A stretch of 5,943 bases of DNA, taken from the NCBI GenBank assembly GCA_002308995.1, contig DBWQ01000012.1, positions 57,122-63,064 on the forward strand, given 5' to 3'. Below the pieces are notes generated by a model. The model saw nothing but the letters and a program-made list of their open reading frames with translations. It was not told where the DNA came from and ran no database searches. The position numbers and the translations under genes were made by a program. The DNA is from Clostridiales bacterium UBA1234 (GTDB taxonomy: Bacteria > Bacillota > Clostridia > TANB77 > UBA1234). This document shows, one piece after another, positions 1 to 5,943 of the stretch; positions within the stretch are counted from its first letter, which is position 1, and each line of letters opens with the position of its first letter.

Positions 1-3000
1 GATAAAGATACCACACTTCCTGCTAACTTAAATGTTAGGAACTATTCATATACTGTTGTAAATCAGAAGATATATTATCGTGAGAACTCTAAAATGTATC
101 TACAAGACATGCCAGAAGGATCTGTTAAGAGAATTAGAAAGCTAATAGATATTAGAGACACTACGCGAAAACTAATAGAATTACAGACTTATGATGCACC
201 AGATGAAGAAATCAAGGCAGTACAAGGAACACTTAATTTCCTATATGATAATTTCGTGGTGGAATATGGACGCATTTGTGCAAGACCAAATAGGAAAGCA
301 TTTGAAGATGACGCCAGCTATTATCTTCTTTCTTCACTTGAAATCAATGATGATAAAGGGAACTTTAAGAATAAAGCAGATATGTTCTTCAAAAGGACAA
401 TTAAGCCACATAGAGAAATAGAAAGCGTTGAAACAGTGGAAGATGCTTTAATTGTATCAGTATCAGAAAAGGCAATTGTTGATTTAGATTATATGAGCAA
501 AATATCCAAACTTCCAAAAGAAACAATCATTAACGAACTAAAAGGAATGATATTTAAACTGCCAAATTCAGAAGCTTATGTAACAGCAAGTGAGTATTTA
601 AGTGGAAATGTTAGAAAGAAACTTGAAGAAGCACGACTTGCATATGAAAATGATAAGTCTTTAGAAATCAACATCAAATACTTAGAAGAATCCATTCCAG
701 AGGATTTACAGGCAAGTGAGATAACAGCAAAACTAGGTGCAACATGGATCCCTGCTAAATACATTCAAGAGTTTATGCAAGAAACATTTGGAACACCATG
801 GCATTTAAAAGAGTATATTACAGTATCATATTCGGATTTTTCATCAACATGGAACATTACAGGAAAAACACTAGATAACAGGAATGTGAAAGTAAATAAT
901 ACCTTTGGAACATCAAGAATGAATGCATATAGAATACTGGAAAACACCTTAAATATGAAAGATGTAAAAGTGTTTGATACTTATGAAGATGAAGAAGGAA
1001 AAGAAAAAAGAGTACTTAATAAAAAAGAAACGGCAATAGCTAGTAGTAAGCAAGACTTAATTAAAGAAGAATTTGAATCCTGGATATGGAAGGATATTAG
1101 TAGAAGGGAAGATTTAGTAAGAATTTATAACGATAAATTCAATTCAATTAAACCAAGAGAGTATAATGGAGAGCATATCAAATTTGATGGTATCAACCCA
1201 GATATTACACTTCGAAAACACCAAGTTGATGCTATTGCTCATATTTTATATGGTGGAAACACTTTACTTGCTCACGAAGTAGGAGCAGGAAAGACTTTTG
1301 AAATGGTTGCTGCCTGTATGGAAAGTAAAAGACTTGGTCTTTCTAACAAATCATTATTTGTTGTGCCAAATCATATTGTGGAGCAGTTTGCAAGTGAATT
1401 CTTACAACTATATCCTTCTGCAAACATTATGGTTGCCACAAAAAAAGACTTCTCAACGAACTATCGAAAGAGATTTTGCAGTAAGATAGCAACAGGAGAA
1501 TACGATGCCATAATTATAGGACATTCACAATTTGAGAAGATTCCCATATCTCCTGAAAGACAACGAATGTTATTAGAGGAACAAATTGAAGAAATCATTA
1601 ATGGAATAGAAGAAGCCAAAAGCCAAAATGCAGAACGATTTACGATTAAAGAATTACAACGAACAAAAAAGCATTTGGAAGAAAAGCTAAAGAAGATGAA
1701 TGACCAAAGCAGGAAAGATAACACCATTTATTTTGAAGAACTTGGCGTGGACAAGATGTTTGTGGATGAGGCTCATAATTATAAAAACCTCTATTTATAT
1801 ACTAAAATGAGAAATGTATCAGGAATAGCACAAACAGAAGCACAAAAAAGTTCAGACTTGTATTTAAAGTGTAGATTTTTAGATGAATTAACTCATAATA
1901 GAGGAGTTGTGTTTGCCACAGGAACACCAGTATCTAATAGTATGGTGGAACTCTATACGATGCAAAGATATCTTCAATATGACTCGCTAGTAGAAAACAG
2001 TTTGCAAAACTTTGATAGTTGGGCATCAACCTTTGGAGAAACCATCAATACATTAGAACTTTCACCAGAAGGCTCTGGGTATAGAGCCAAAACAAGTTTT
2101 GCTAAATTCAATAACTTGCCAGAATTAATGTCAATGTTCAAAGAAATTGCGGATATTCAAACCTCTGAAACATTACACTTACCTGTACCCAATGCTAAAT
2201 TCTATAATATAGCCACAGAGCCATCAGACTTTCAAAAGACAACAGTAGAAGGTCTAGGAGAAAGAGCAGAAATGGTTCGTTCTGGTGGAGTAGATTCTAA
2301 AATAGATAATATGTTGAAAATCACGAATGATGGTAGAAAGCTAGCATTAGATCAAAGACTATTAAATGAAATATTACCAGACTTTGAAAATAGCAAAGTA
2401 AATGTATGTGCAGAGAATATCTTTAAGATGTATCAGGAATATGATAAAGAGAAAATGGCACAACTTGTCTTTTGTGATTTATCTACTCCAAAGGATTTGC
2501 CAAAATCCTTTGAGATATTTGATAGTTTAGAAAACGACAAAGATATGGCGGTTCCTTTCATAGATGTTTATACAGATTTAAAGTGCAAGCTAATCAAAAA
2601 GGGAATTCCAAAAGACGAGATAGTGTTTATTCACGAAGCTGATACAGAAGAAAAGAAAAAAGAACTCTTTGCCAAAGTGAGAAATGGAACAGTAAGAGTA
2701 TTAATTGGATCAACCTCTAAAATGGGTGCAGGAACTAACGTACAGACAAGACTAATTGCACTTCACGATTTAGATTGTCCGTGGCGACCTGCCGACCTAA
2801 CACAGAGACTTGGAAGAATAGTAAGACAAGGGAATATGAATAAAGAGGTACACATTTATAGATATGTAACAAAGAATACCTTTGATGCATATCTTTTTCA
2901 ATTAGTAGAGAAAAAGCAGAAATTCATATCTCAAATAATGACCTCAAAGACACCTGTAAGAAGTGCAGAAGATGTTGATGAAGTAGCTTTATCTTATGGA

Positions 3001-3729
3001 GAAATCAAAGCATTGGCGAGTGGTAACCCATTGATAATGGAAAAAACAAACCTTGATGCTGAAGTATCTAGACTAAAACTATTGAAACAGAGTTATTTAA
3101 ATCAAAAGTACACACTAGAAGAAAAGATAGTAAAATACTATCCTGTGGAAATAGAAAAAGCCAAAACCAATCTAGAACTTCTTGCTGAAGATAAAAAAGC
3201 TTTCGAAGAAAGCAAAGCAAAAAGTGGCGAAGAATTTGCAGGTATTACCATAGGAACAATTACTTATATGGAAAAAGAACAGGCAGGAAAGAAACTATTA
3301 GAAGCAATAAAAAGTATATCTCCTAATGATGCTAAAAACGTAGGGGAGTATAGAGGATTTAAACTACAAGTGTTCTATGATAATGTATTTGGACAATACA
3401 GAATGAATATCACTAATAAGTATCATTACCAAATCGAACTAGGATCTGATGAGTATGGAAACTTAACAAGAATTGAAAATGCTTTTGAAAGAATCGATAA
3501 AGAGATTAATAAGAACAAGATAGATTTAGAAACATTAACACAGCAATTTGAAAATGCTAAATTAGAATCAAAAGCTGACTTTAAGTATGAAACGGAATTA
3601 AAAGAAAAACAAATAAGGTTAAATGAAGTAAATGCCACCTTAAATATATCTGATAAAGATAGGAATGTAGTAGATTTTGATGATTCTGACGAAATAGAGG
3701 ATAGAGAAAAGGAAGAGTATGAAAGATAA
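1..3729 (+). CDS. Giant SNF2/DEAH-type helicase of a mobile element, C-terminal part (5'-truncated by the window)
   Basis: This is a superfamily 2 ATPase of the SNF2 type, predicted to translocate on DNA using ATP in the cytoplasm. Frame 1 is open from base 1, so the ATG at 94 is internal and 1,242 residues are visible. Numbering from base 1, a lysine/glutamate-rich region precedes a Q-like segment (RKHQVDAIAHIL, about nt 1216-1251). Walker A GAGKT is at nt 1282-1296, DEAH at 1765-1776, the motif III-like ATGTPVSNS around 1915-1941, SKMGAGTN around 2716-2739, and the arginine-finger motif QRLGRIVRQG at 2803-2832. Two likely coiled coils (about nt 3030-3225 and 3480-3645) and an acidic tail follow. 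From memory of the family, full-length relatives on Firmicute ICEs and plasmids exceed 2,000 residues and often carry an N-terminal N6-adenine methylase; that part is not in view. All core motifs are intact and no frameshift is seen. The exact role (DNA processing, anti-restriction or maintenance) is inferred only from the mobile-element association. Confidence 0.9.
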   Translation, partial: DKDTTLPANLNVRNYSYTVVNQKIYYRENSKMYLQDMPEGSVKRIRKLIDIRDTTRKLIELQTYDAPDEEIKAVQGTLNFLYDNFVVEYGRICARPNRKAFEDDASYYLLSSLEINDDKGNFKNKADMFFKRTIKPHREIESVETVEDALIVSVSEKAIVDLDYMSKISKLPKETIINELKGMIFKLPNSEAYVTASEYLSGNVRKKLEEARLAYENDKSLEINIKYLEESIPEDLQASEITAKLGATWIPAKYIQEFMQETFGTPWHLKEYITVSYSDFSSTWNITGKTLDNRNVKVNNTFGTSRMNAYRILENTLNMKDVKVFDTYEDEEGKEKRVLNKKETAIASSKQDLIKEEFESWIWKDISRREDLVRIYNDKFNSIKPREYNGEHIKFDGINPDITLRKHQVDAIAHILYGGNTLLAHEVGAGKTFEMVAACMESKRLGLSNKSLFVVPNHIVEQFASEFLQLYPSANIMVATKKDFSTNYRKRFCSKIATGEYDAIIIGHSQFEKIPISPERQRMLLEEQIEEIINGIEEAKSQNAERFTIKELQRTKKHLEEKLKKMNDQSRKDNTIYFEELGVDKMFVDEAHNYKNLYLYTKMRNVSGIAQTEAQKSSDLYLKCRFLDELTHNRGVVFATGTPVSNSMVELYTMQRYLQYDSLVENSLQNFDSWASTFGETINTLELSPEGSGYRAKTSFAKFNNLPELMSMFKEIADIQTSETLHLPVPNAKFYNIATEPSDFQKTTVEGLGERAEMVRSGGVDSKIDNMLKITNDGRKLALDQRLLNEILPDFENSKVNVCAENIFKMYQEYDKEKMAQLVFCDLSTPKDLPKSFEIFDSLENDKDMAVPFIDVYTDLKCKLIKKGIPKDEIVFIHEADTEEKKKELFAKVRNGTVRVLIGSTSKMGAGTNVQTRLIALHDLDCPWRPADLTQRLGRIVRQGNMNKEVHIYRYVTKNTFDAYLFQLVEKKQKFISQIMTSKTPVRSAEDVDEVALSYGEIKALASGNPLIMEKTNLDAEVSRLKLLKQSYLNQKYTLEEKIVKYYPVEIEKAKTNLELLAEDKKAFEESKAKSGEEFAGITIGTITYMEKEQAGKKLLEAIKSISPNDAKNVGEYRGFKLQVFYDNVFGQYRMNITNKYHYQIELGSDEYGNLTRIENAFERIDKEINKNKIDLETLTQQFENAKLESKADFKYETELKEKQIRLNEVNATLNISDKDRNVVDFDDSDEIEDREKEEYER

Positions 3730-3745
3730 TTATCTTATATAGTAA

Positions 3746-3774
3746 TAGTGGGCGGGAATAAATCCCGCCCATTG
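3746..3774 (+). terminator. GC-rich hairpin between convergent genes, possible terminator without a U-tract
   Basis: TGGGCGGGA (3749-3757) and TCCCGCCCA (3763-3771) form a perfect 9-bp stem around an ATAAA loop. The stem extends to about 12 bp in plus-strand RNA through two G-U pairs and one A-U pair. It begins 16-20 nt after the helicase stop and 22 nt beyond the stop of the convergent minus-strand gene. There is no T-run directly after the stem on either strand; the nearest is five Ts at 3786-3790. A classical Rho-independent terminator is therefore not proven. The wobble pairs exist only in plus-strand RNA, which favours a role at the helicase 3' end, as a weak terminator or an mRNA-stabilising structure. 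Confidence 0.55.
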
Positions 3775-3795
3775 GTGTTAATCAATTTTTGATGT

Positions 3796-4623
3796 TCATG
3801 AAGCAAGTTCATTACTTGCTGCTTCCGATAGTCTCCAAGTTTTTTCTTTGCTTTTGATAATGTTCCAGATAAGAACATCGTTTTCAACGGTCTGGTGAAT
3901 CGTATACAGCGAAATGTCATCATCATCTTGTACAACCATTTTTACATCAAATTGGGACTGTTCAAGAACACTATCTACAATTTCATTTATATGTTTGTTG
4001 AAGAAAAAATTGACATTCTTCAGCTTACTCAACAAACCGAGATAGCCATAATTAACTTTGTCAGTGTTAATCTTGTAAAGTGGCATGATGACCTCACAGC
4101 CAAATTTCTCGCAGAGAGCTTTATTAATCATGTCACACATATAGTCAAGTGCTTTTTTCTCGTCTTCTGGCGTATGAGGTTCGGGTTCGAAGATATCACG
4201 AGGTTCCTTAAACTCATAACTGTCAATAGCAAAGTAATCCGAATTCTCGTTAGAATACATGATTACATTATACTTATATAACTCGCCAAAATCAGACAAC
4301 ACGGCTTCTACAACAAACACGGCATTTTCGATTACCAACAAATCCATTGGGAAAATAACGTAGCCCCTCCATACAAAGTTCAGCATATTTTTTAGCTGTT
4401 CTTCACTAAAGTGGGGTGCAAGCTTTTTGAATCGATTCTTGAGAATCGTATCGAGAAGACTCTTGAGCTCTTTGTTCTCTTCGTTGATTTGAGAATGATA
4501 TATTTGTGCTTTTCTCAGAAAATTAGTTGATTTTAACCGTTTGCCTGTGACTTGAATTTCTTGGAAGTCAAATGGAAGTGTCTCCAAACTCTGAATTTTG
4601 GATTTCAATTCCTCGTATTCCAT
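3796..4623 (-). CDS. Hypothetical protein, 275 aa, probable cargo gene
   Basis: I do not recognise this protein. The ATG at 4623-4621 is preceded by a strong ribosome site (AAGGAGGA, 4638-4631) and a good promoter further upstream, so start and strand are secure. Residues 1-60 are charged and probably helical, with a possible short coiled coil (INEENKELKSLLDTI). The middle (about 80-130) is hydrophobic and alternating (YVIFPMDLLVIENAVFVVEA), which suggests a beta-rich core rather than membrane spans. A proline/glutamate-rich linker lies near FEPEPHTPEDE. The C-terminal third is mixed alpha/beta with an acidic DDDD run and two tryptophans. No signal peptide, zinc-binding cysteine cluster, nucleotide-binding loop or clear nuclease motif is visible. 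It converges on the helicase gene. Three 60-base lines counted by hand gave about 38% GC, against roughly 27-33% in two lines of the helicase gene. Orientation, own promoter and composition suggest separate acquisition. Any function, including defence, would be speculation. Confidence 0.85.
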   Translation of the reverse strand: MEYEELKSKIQSLETLPFDFQEIQVTGKRLKSTNFLRKAQIYHSQINEENKELKSLLDTILKNRFKKLAPHFSEEQLKNMLNFVWRGYVIFPMDLLVIENAVFVVEAVLSDFGELYKYNVIMYSNENSDYFAIDSYEFKEPRDIFEPEPHTPEDEKKALDYMCDMINKALCEKFGCEVIMPLYKINTDKVNYGYLGLLSKLKNVNFFFNKHINEIVDSVLEQSQFDVKMVVQDDDDISLYTIHQTVENDVLIWNIIKSKEKTWRLSEAASNELAS

Positions 4624-4630
4624 TGAAAGT

Positions 4631-4638
4631 TCCTCCTT
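4631..4638 (-). promoter_or_regulatory. Ribosome binding site of the 275-aa gene
   Basis: On the minus strand this reads AAGGAGGA, an almost perfect match to the anti-Shine-Dalgarno sequence, 7 nt before the ATG. It fixes the start of the 3796-4623 gene and predicts efficient translation. Confidence 0.85.
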
Positions 4639-4682
4639 ATTAATTGTTAAGGTATATTGCTTGGAAATTCGATTGTGGGAGG

Positions 4683-4711
4683 ATTATATCATGGATTTGA
4701 AGTGATTGCAA
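4683..4711 (-). promoter_or_regulatory. Sigma-A promoter with extended -10 for the 275-aa gene
   Basis: On the minus strand TTGCAA (4711-4706) and TATAAT (4688-4683) are separated by exactly 17 nt. The -10 box is preceded by TG and one base, giving TGATATAAT, an extended -10. An A-rich run (complement of the T7 at 4737-4743) lies upstream and could act as an UP-like element. Transcription should start near 4676, leaving a leader of about 50 nt before the ATG. Both boxes are on the strand of the gene they serve, so the gene is expressed independently of the helicase operon. Confidence 0.75.
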
Positions 4712-4790
4712 GTAATTTGTTAGGTTTTCGATGGGCTTTTTTTCCTTCATTTTCCATATAAAAACTCAGATTTATTATCACTCTACACCT

Positions 4791-4819
4791 TTGAAAATCT
4801 TGAAGATGTTATGTTAAAT
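4791..4819 (+). promoter_or_regulatory. Possible promoter for the two small overlapping genes
   Basis: TTGAAA (4791-4796) matches the -35 consensus at five of six positions and is followed after 17 nt by TTAAAT (4814-4819), a four-of-six -10 box. The start would fall near 4826, leaving about 25 nt before the ATG at 4852, with the ribosome site inside it. A weaker alternative is TATTAT at 4773-4778 with no good -35 box. Confidence 0.4.
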
Positions 4820-4835
4820 GAACTCAAGATTAAAA

Positions 4836-4843
4836 AGGGAGGT
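4836..4843 (+). promoter_or_regulatory. Ribosome binding site of the 105-aa gene
   Basis: AGGGAGGT lies 8 nt before the ATG at 4852 and is a strong Shine-Dalgarno sequence. It decides this start, as no other in-frame start is nearby with comparable support. Confidence 0.8.
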
Positions 4844-4851
4844 AATTATTT

Positions 4852-5169
4852 ATGGAAAAAGATTTAATTAGTGAGATTTTGGATGGCAGAGTTGAAAAGA
4901 TTTCTTGTTTAGATGATAATGAAAAAGAAGAGTTAAATAAGAAAAAAGAGGTAATCAGTATTGAGGACTACGTAAAGGATTTGACTCCAAATCAACAAAA
5001 AATGGTTAAAGAATATTTGGATGATGCTATGACAGAAGTGTACAATGAAGCAGCAAAACTTAATGAAAAGTACTATAAGTACGGTTTCTCTGATGGAATG
5101 AACATAGCCATAGCATCATTCAAATTGCGACCAGAAGTCGAGGGGAGGTTTTCTAGTGACCAAAGCTAA
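4852..5169 (+). CDS. Small helical protein, DUF6809-like
   Basis: This encodes a 105-residue soluble protein, predicted almost wholly alpha-helical and acidic. It opens with EKDLISEILDGRVEKI. Next comes a Glu/Lys-rich stretch, a central helix pair beginning LTPNQQKMVKEYLDDAM, and a C-terminal KYYKYGFSDGMNIAIAS segment. The order of a short N-terminal LI..ILDG block, a central LT..Q helix and a late YxYGFxxG block recalls DUF6809 proteins, which are frequent on Firmicute mobile elements and have no known function. That match is from memory of the family pattern and was not searched. A strong ribosome site precedes the ATG. The end overlaps the next gene by 14 nt, so the two are probably co-transcribed and translationally coupled. 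No catalytic or DNA-binding motif is evident. Confidence 0.8.
   Translation: MEKDLISEILDGRVEKISCLDDNEKEELNKKKEVISIEDYVKDLTPNQQKMVKEYLDDAMTEVYNEAAKLNEKYYKYGFSDGMNIAIASFKLRPEVEGRFSSDQS
5141..5149 (+). promoter_or_regulatory. Ribosome binding site supporting a GTG start
   Basis: AGGGGAGGT sits inside the end of the 105-aa gene, 6 nt before the GTG at 5156. It is the reason for choosing this non-ATG start for the following gene. Confidence 0.75.
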
Positions 5170-5494
5170 AGAGAAATTTATAACAACATCAAAGGTTAAG
5201 GACTTTATCTTGTTAGACAGTGTTAATAATCAGTTTAAAGTATTAAAATATCAGTTTAAGCACTTGTTAGAAAAGCCAAAGACTCATAAAACAGAAGAAC
5301 TTGTTAAAGTGAAACTAATTGAAATGGAAGATGAAAACTATAGTTATGACCTTCAAATTATGCTAAAATTGGTTGATAATACCAAGTATTATATTAAGCT
5401 AATTAGTAAGCCAACACTTAAGCATAGTGTTAAATACATAAAAGCGAACAGACTAGCACTAAATATTGTTAATTGTCTAGAAAATGCTATATAG
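5156..5494 (+). CDS. Hypothetical protein, 112 aa, GTG start
   Basis: I do not recognise this protein. It is a small basic protein rich in lysine. It begins TKAKEKFITTSKVKDFILLD, has a charged middle (KPKTHKTEELVKVKLIEMED), then alternating hydrophobic stretches (YDLQIMLKLVDNTKYYIKLI) that suggest a small beta-sheet, and ends in a helix (ANRLALNIVNCLENAI). No signal peptide, membrane span, cysteine cluster or catalytic motif is visible. Translation starts at GTG with a strong ribosome site inside the preceding gene, and the 14-nt overlap argues for translational coupling. A bidirectional terminator follows within 16 nt of the stop, closing a two-gene unit. The paired genes may act together, but nothing in the sequence says how. 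Confidence 0.75.
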   Translation: MTKAKEKFITTSKVKDFILLDSVNNQFKVLKYQFKHLLEKPKTHKTEELVKVKLIEMEDENYSYDLQIMLKLVDNTKYYIKLISKPTLKHSVKYIKANRLALNIVNCLENAI

Positions 5495-5509
5495 AGTTAC
5501 AAAAAACAG

Positions 5510-5538
5510 ACCAGAGAAAAAAGATTTCTCTGGTTTTT
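5510..5538 (+). terminator. Rho-independent terminator, probably bidirectional
   Basis: ACCAGAGAAA (5510-5519) and TTTCTCTGGT (5525-5534) form a perfect 10-bp stem around a 5-nt loop and are followed by a T-run (5534-5538, then CTTTATTT). On the other strand the stem is followed shortly by the complement of the A6 run at 5501-5506, so it could also stop minus-strand transcription. It closes the unit ending at 5494 and insulates the small gene downstream. Confidence 0.88.
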
Positions 5539-5558
5539 CTTTATTTAATCCTCACTTA

Positions 5559-5567
5559 TGGTATAAT
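5559..5567 (+). promoter_or_regulatory. Extended -10 promoter for the 53-aa gene
   Basis: TGGTATAAT is a perfect -10 hexamer with the TGn extension. No good -35 box is present at the right spacing (5539-5544 reads CTTTAT), which an extended -10 can tolerate. Start near 5574 would leave a leader of only about 18 nt carrying GGAGAG (5578-5583). Confidence 0.7.
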
Positions 5568-5591
5568 TTAAAAGAATGGAGAGTGGTTGAT

Positions 5592-5753
5592 ATGTCATTC
5601 TTACGAATTGATGCTATTAAAAACCTTGATATTAAGGTTATAAAGGACAATGAGGTGCTTTATGAAGGAAATGTGGAAAATGCACCTCAAGAGATTAAGG
5701 AGATGTCTTATAAGTCAATAGAACAAGTATCACCGATGATACTACAAGTGTAA
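5592..5753 (+). CDS. Small hypothetical protein, 53 aa
   Basis: I do not recognise this family. A longer reading from the ATG at 5484 would run through the terminator hairpin and the promoter, so I take the ATG at 5592. It has GGAGAG 8 nt upstream and an extended -10 promoter about 25 nt upstream. The product is soluble and acidic to neutral. It starts MSFLRIDAIKNLDIKVIKD, continues into a likely beta-hairpin (IKVIKDNEVLYEGNVENAP), then a charged helix (PQEIKEMSYKSIEQV) and a short hydrophobic end. No membrane segment, signal or DNA-binding motif is visible. It forms a single-gene unit isolated by the terminator upstream. Its size, and the absence of a long hydrophobic stretch, make a type I toxin unlikely. 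Confidence 0.65.
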   Translation: MSFLRIDAIKNLDIKVIKDNEVLYEGNVENAPQEIKEMSYKSIEQVSPMILQV

Positions 5754-5943
5754 AAACAGTAATGGGGTAGTTAACCTAATATCTTTGCTAATAACAAGTG
5801 GTTTTGAGCAATGATAAGTATCAAATTTATTGAACGCAATTTGTACGTATTATAGTAATATTATGATTAGTAAGTCAATGAAAAAATGAATAAGTTTTAT
5901 GATATAATTAGATATGTAAGAAATAGATAAATAGTAATTTGTA
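5754..5943. other. AT-rich non-coding tail of the window
   Basis: No supported gene is present in these 190 bases. Only very short frames occur, such as the 14-codon one from the ATG at 5811, and none has a ribosome site. No convincing terminator hairpin follows the 53-aa gene. The stretch contains GTTAAC (5771-5776), the palindrome TAATATTA (5856-5863) and a promoter near its end. It most likely serves as the upstream region of a gene beyond the window. Confidence 0.5.
5900..5908 (+). promoter_or_regulatory. Extended -10 promoter facing out of the window
   Basis: TGATATAAT is a perfect -10 box with TGn extension. The -35 position is only weakly matched (TGAAAA at 5879-5884, 18 nt away). Transcription would start near 5915 and run into a gene whose start is not in the window. 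Confidence 0.5.

Larger units (their letters stand above)
4724..4867 (+). pseudogene. Open frame without a start signal, possible 3' remnant of a disrupted gene
   Basis: After a TAG at 4721-4723 this frame stays open for 47 codons and stops with TAA at 4865-4867, overlapping the next gene's start by 16 nt. From about 4760 the codons look coding (GAT, TTA, GAA, AAT, AAG, ATT) and the translation is hydrophilic, for example SLYTFENLEDVMLNELKIKK. An ATG at 4811 has only a weak upstream ribosome site and would give 18 residues. A tail of this shape, carrying the next gene's ribosome site inside its coding sequence, is what a coupled upstream operon gene would leave if its front were lost. Chance openness in AT-rich DNA is an equally fair explanation. 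Confidence 0.25.

Noticed and set aside
1461..1727. 88-codon minus-strand open frame within the helicase
   Set aside because: It lies opposite the helicase segment between the ATPase motifs. The serine/phenylalanine/leucine-rich translation is typical of the complement of Lys/Glu-rich coding sequence, and no ribosome site is seen.
3895..4281. 128-codon plus-strand open frame opposite the 275-aa gene
   Set aside because: It is antisense to a gene with clear promoter and ribosome site, has none itself, and its translation is low-complexity hydrophobic as expected of a shadow frame.
4724..4745. T7 run at 4737-4743 as a Rho-independent terminator
   Set aside because: No stable stem precedes the T-run on the plus strand. 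As an A-run it fits better upstream of the minus-strand promoter.
5413..5431. Inverted repeat AACACT/AGTGTT as a regulatory site
   Set aside because: It has only six base pairs, lies inside a coding region and is expected by chance in AT-rich DNA.
5484..5591. N-terminal 36-codon extension of the 53-aa gene, giving an 89-aa protein
   Set aside because: It would be translated through a strong terminator hairpin and the downstream promoter, lacks a ribosome site, and overlaps the end of the preceding gene.
1..5943. CRISPR arrays, tRNA or rRNA genes, insertion-sequence ends
   Set aside because: No regularly spaced repeats, cloverleaf with a T-arm, rRNA-like segment, transposase or paired terminal inverted repeats were seen on reading the window.

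Overview
The window is AT-rich, low-GC Gram-positive DNA. It has strong AAGGAGG-type ribosome sites, TATAAT promoters of the sigma-A type and A/T-biased codons, which points to a Firmicute (Clostridia/Peptoniphilaceae/Lactobacillales range; the species cannot be fixed from this sequence). The largest gene is a giant SNF2-type helicase of a kind carried by Firmicute integrative conjugative elements (ICEs) and conjugative plasmids, so the window is most likely an accessory part of such an element. No integrase, relaxase, transfer gene or attachment site is visible, so the ICE assignment rests on that gene and its small-ORF neighbourhood.

Layout. Positions 1-3729 (+) hold the C-terminal 1,242 residues of the helicase. 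Its frame is open from the first base, so the true start, and probably an N-terminal DNA methylase part, lies upstream. A GC-rich perfect hairpin (3749-3771) separates it from a convergent gene, 3796-4623 (-), which encodes a 275-residue protein of unknown function. That gene has its own good promoter and ribosome site and a somewhat higher GC content, and looks like an inserted cargo gene. A 228-bp divergent intergenic region (4624-4851) follows. It contains an open frame that may be the tail of a disrupted gene.

Next come two overlapping small genes on the + strand. One (4852-5169, 105 aa) resembles small helical proteins of the DUF6809 type; the other (5156-5494, GTG start, 112 aa) is unrecognised. 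They are closed by a clear bidirectional terminator (5510-5538). An extended -10 promoter starts just after it and drives a 53-residue small protein (5592-5753). The last 190 bp is non-coding and ends in another extended -10 promoter facing out of the window.

How they work together: the helicase is probably part of the element's DNA processing or maintenance, and the small genes form typical accessory transcription units. The minus-strand gene is independent in promoter, strand and composition. It is the best candidate for an undescribed function here, although nothing in its sequence states what that function is.
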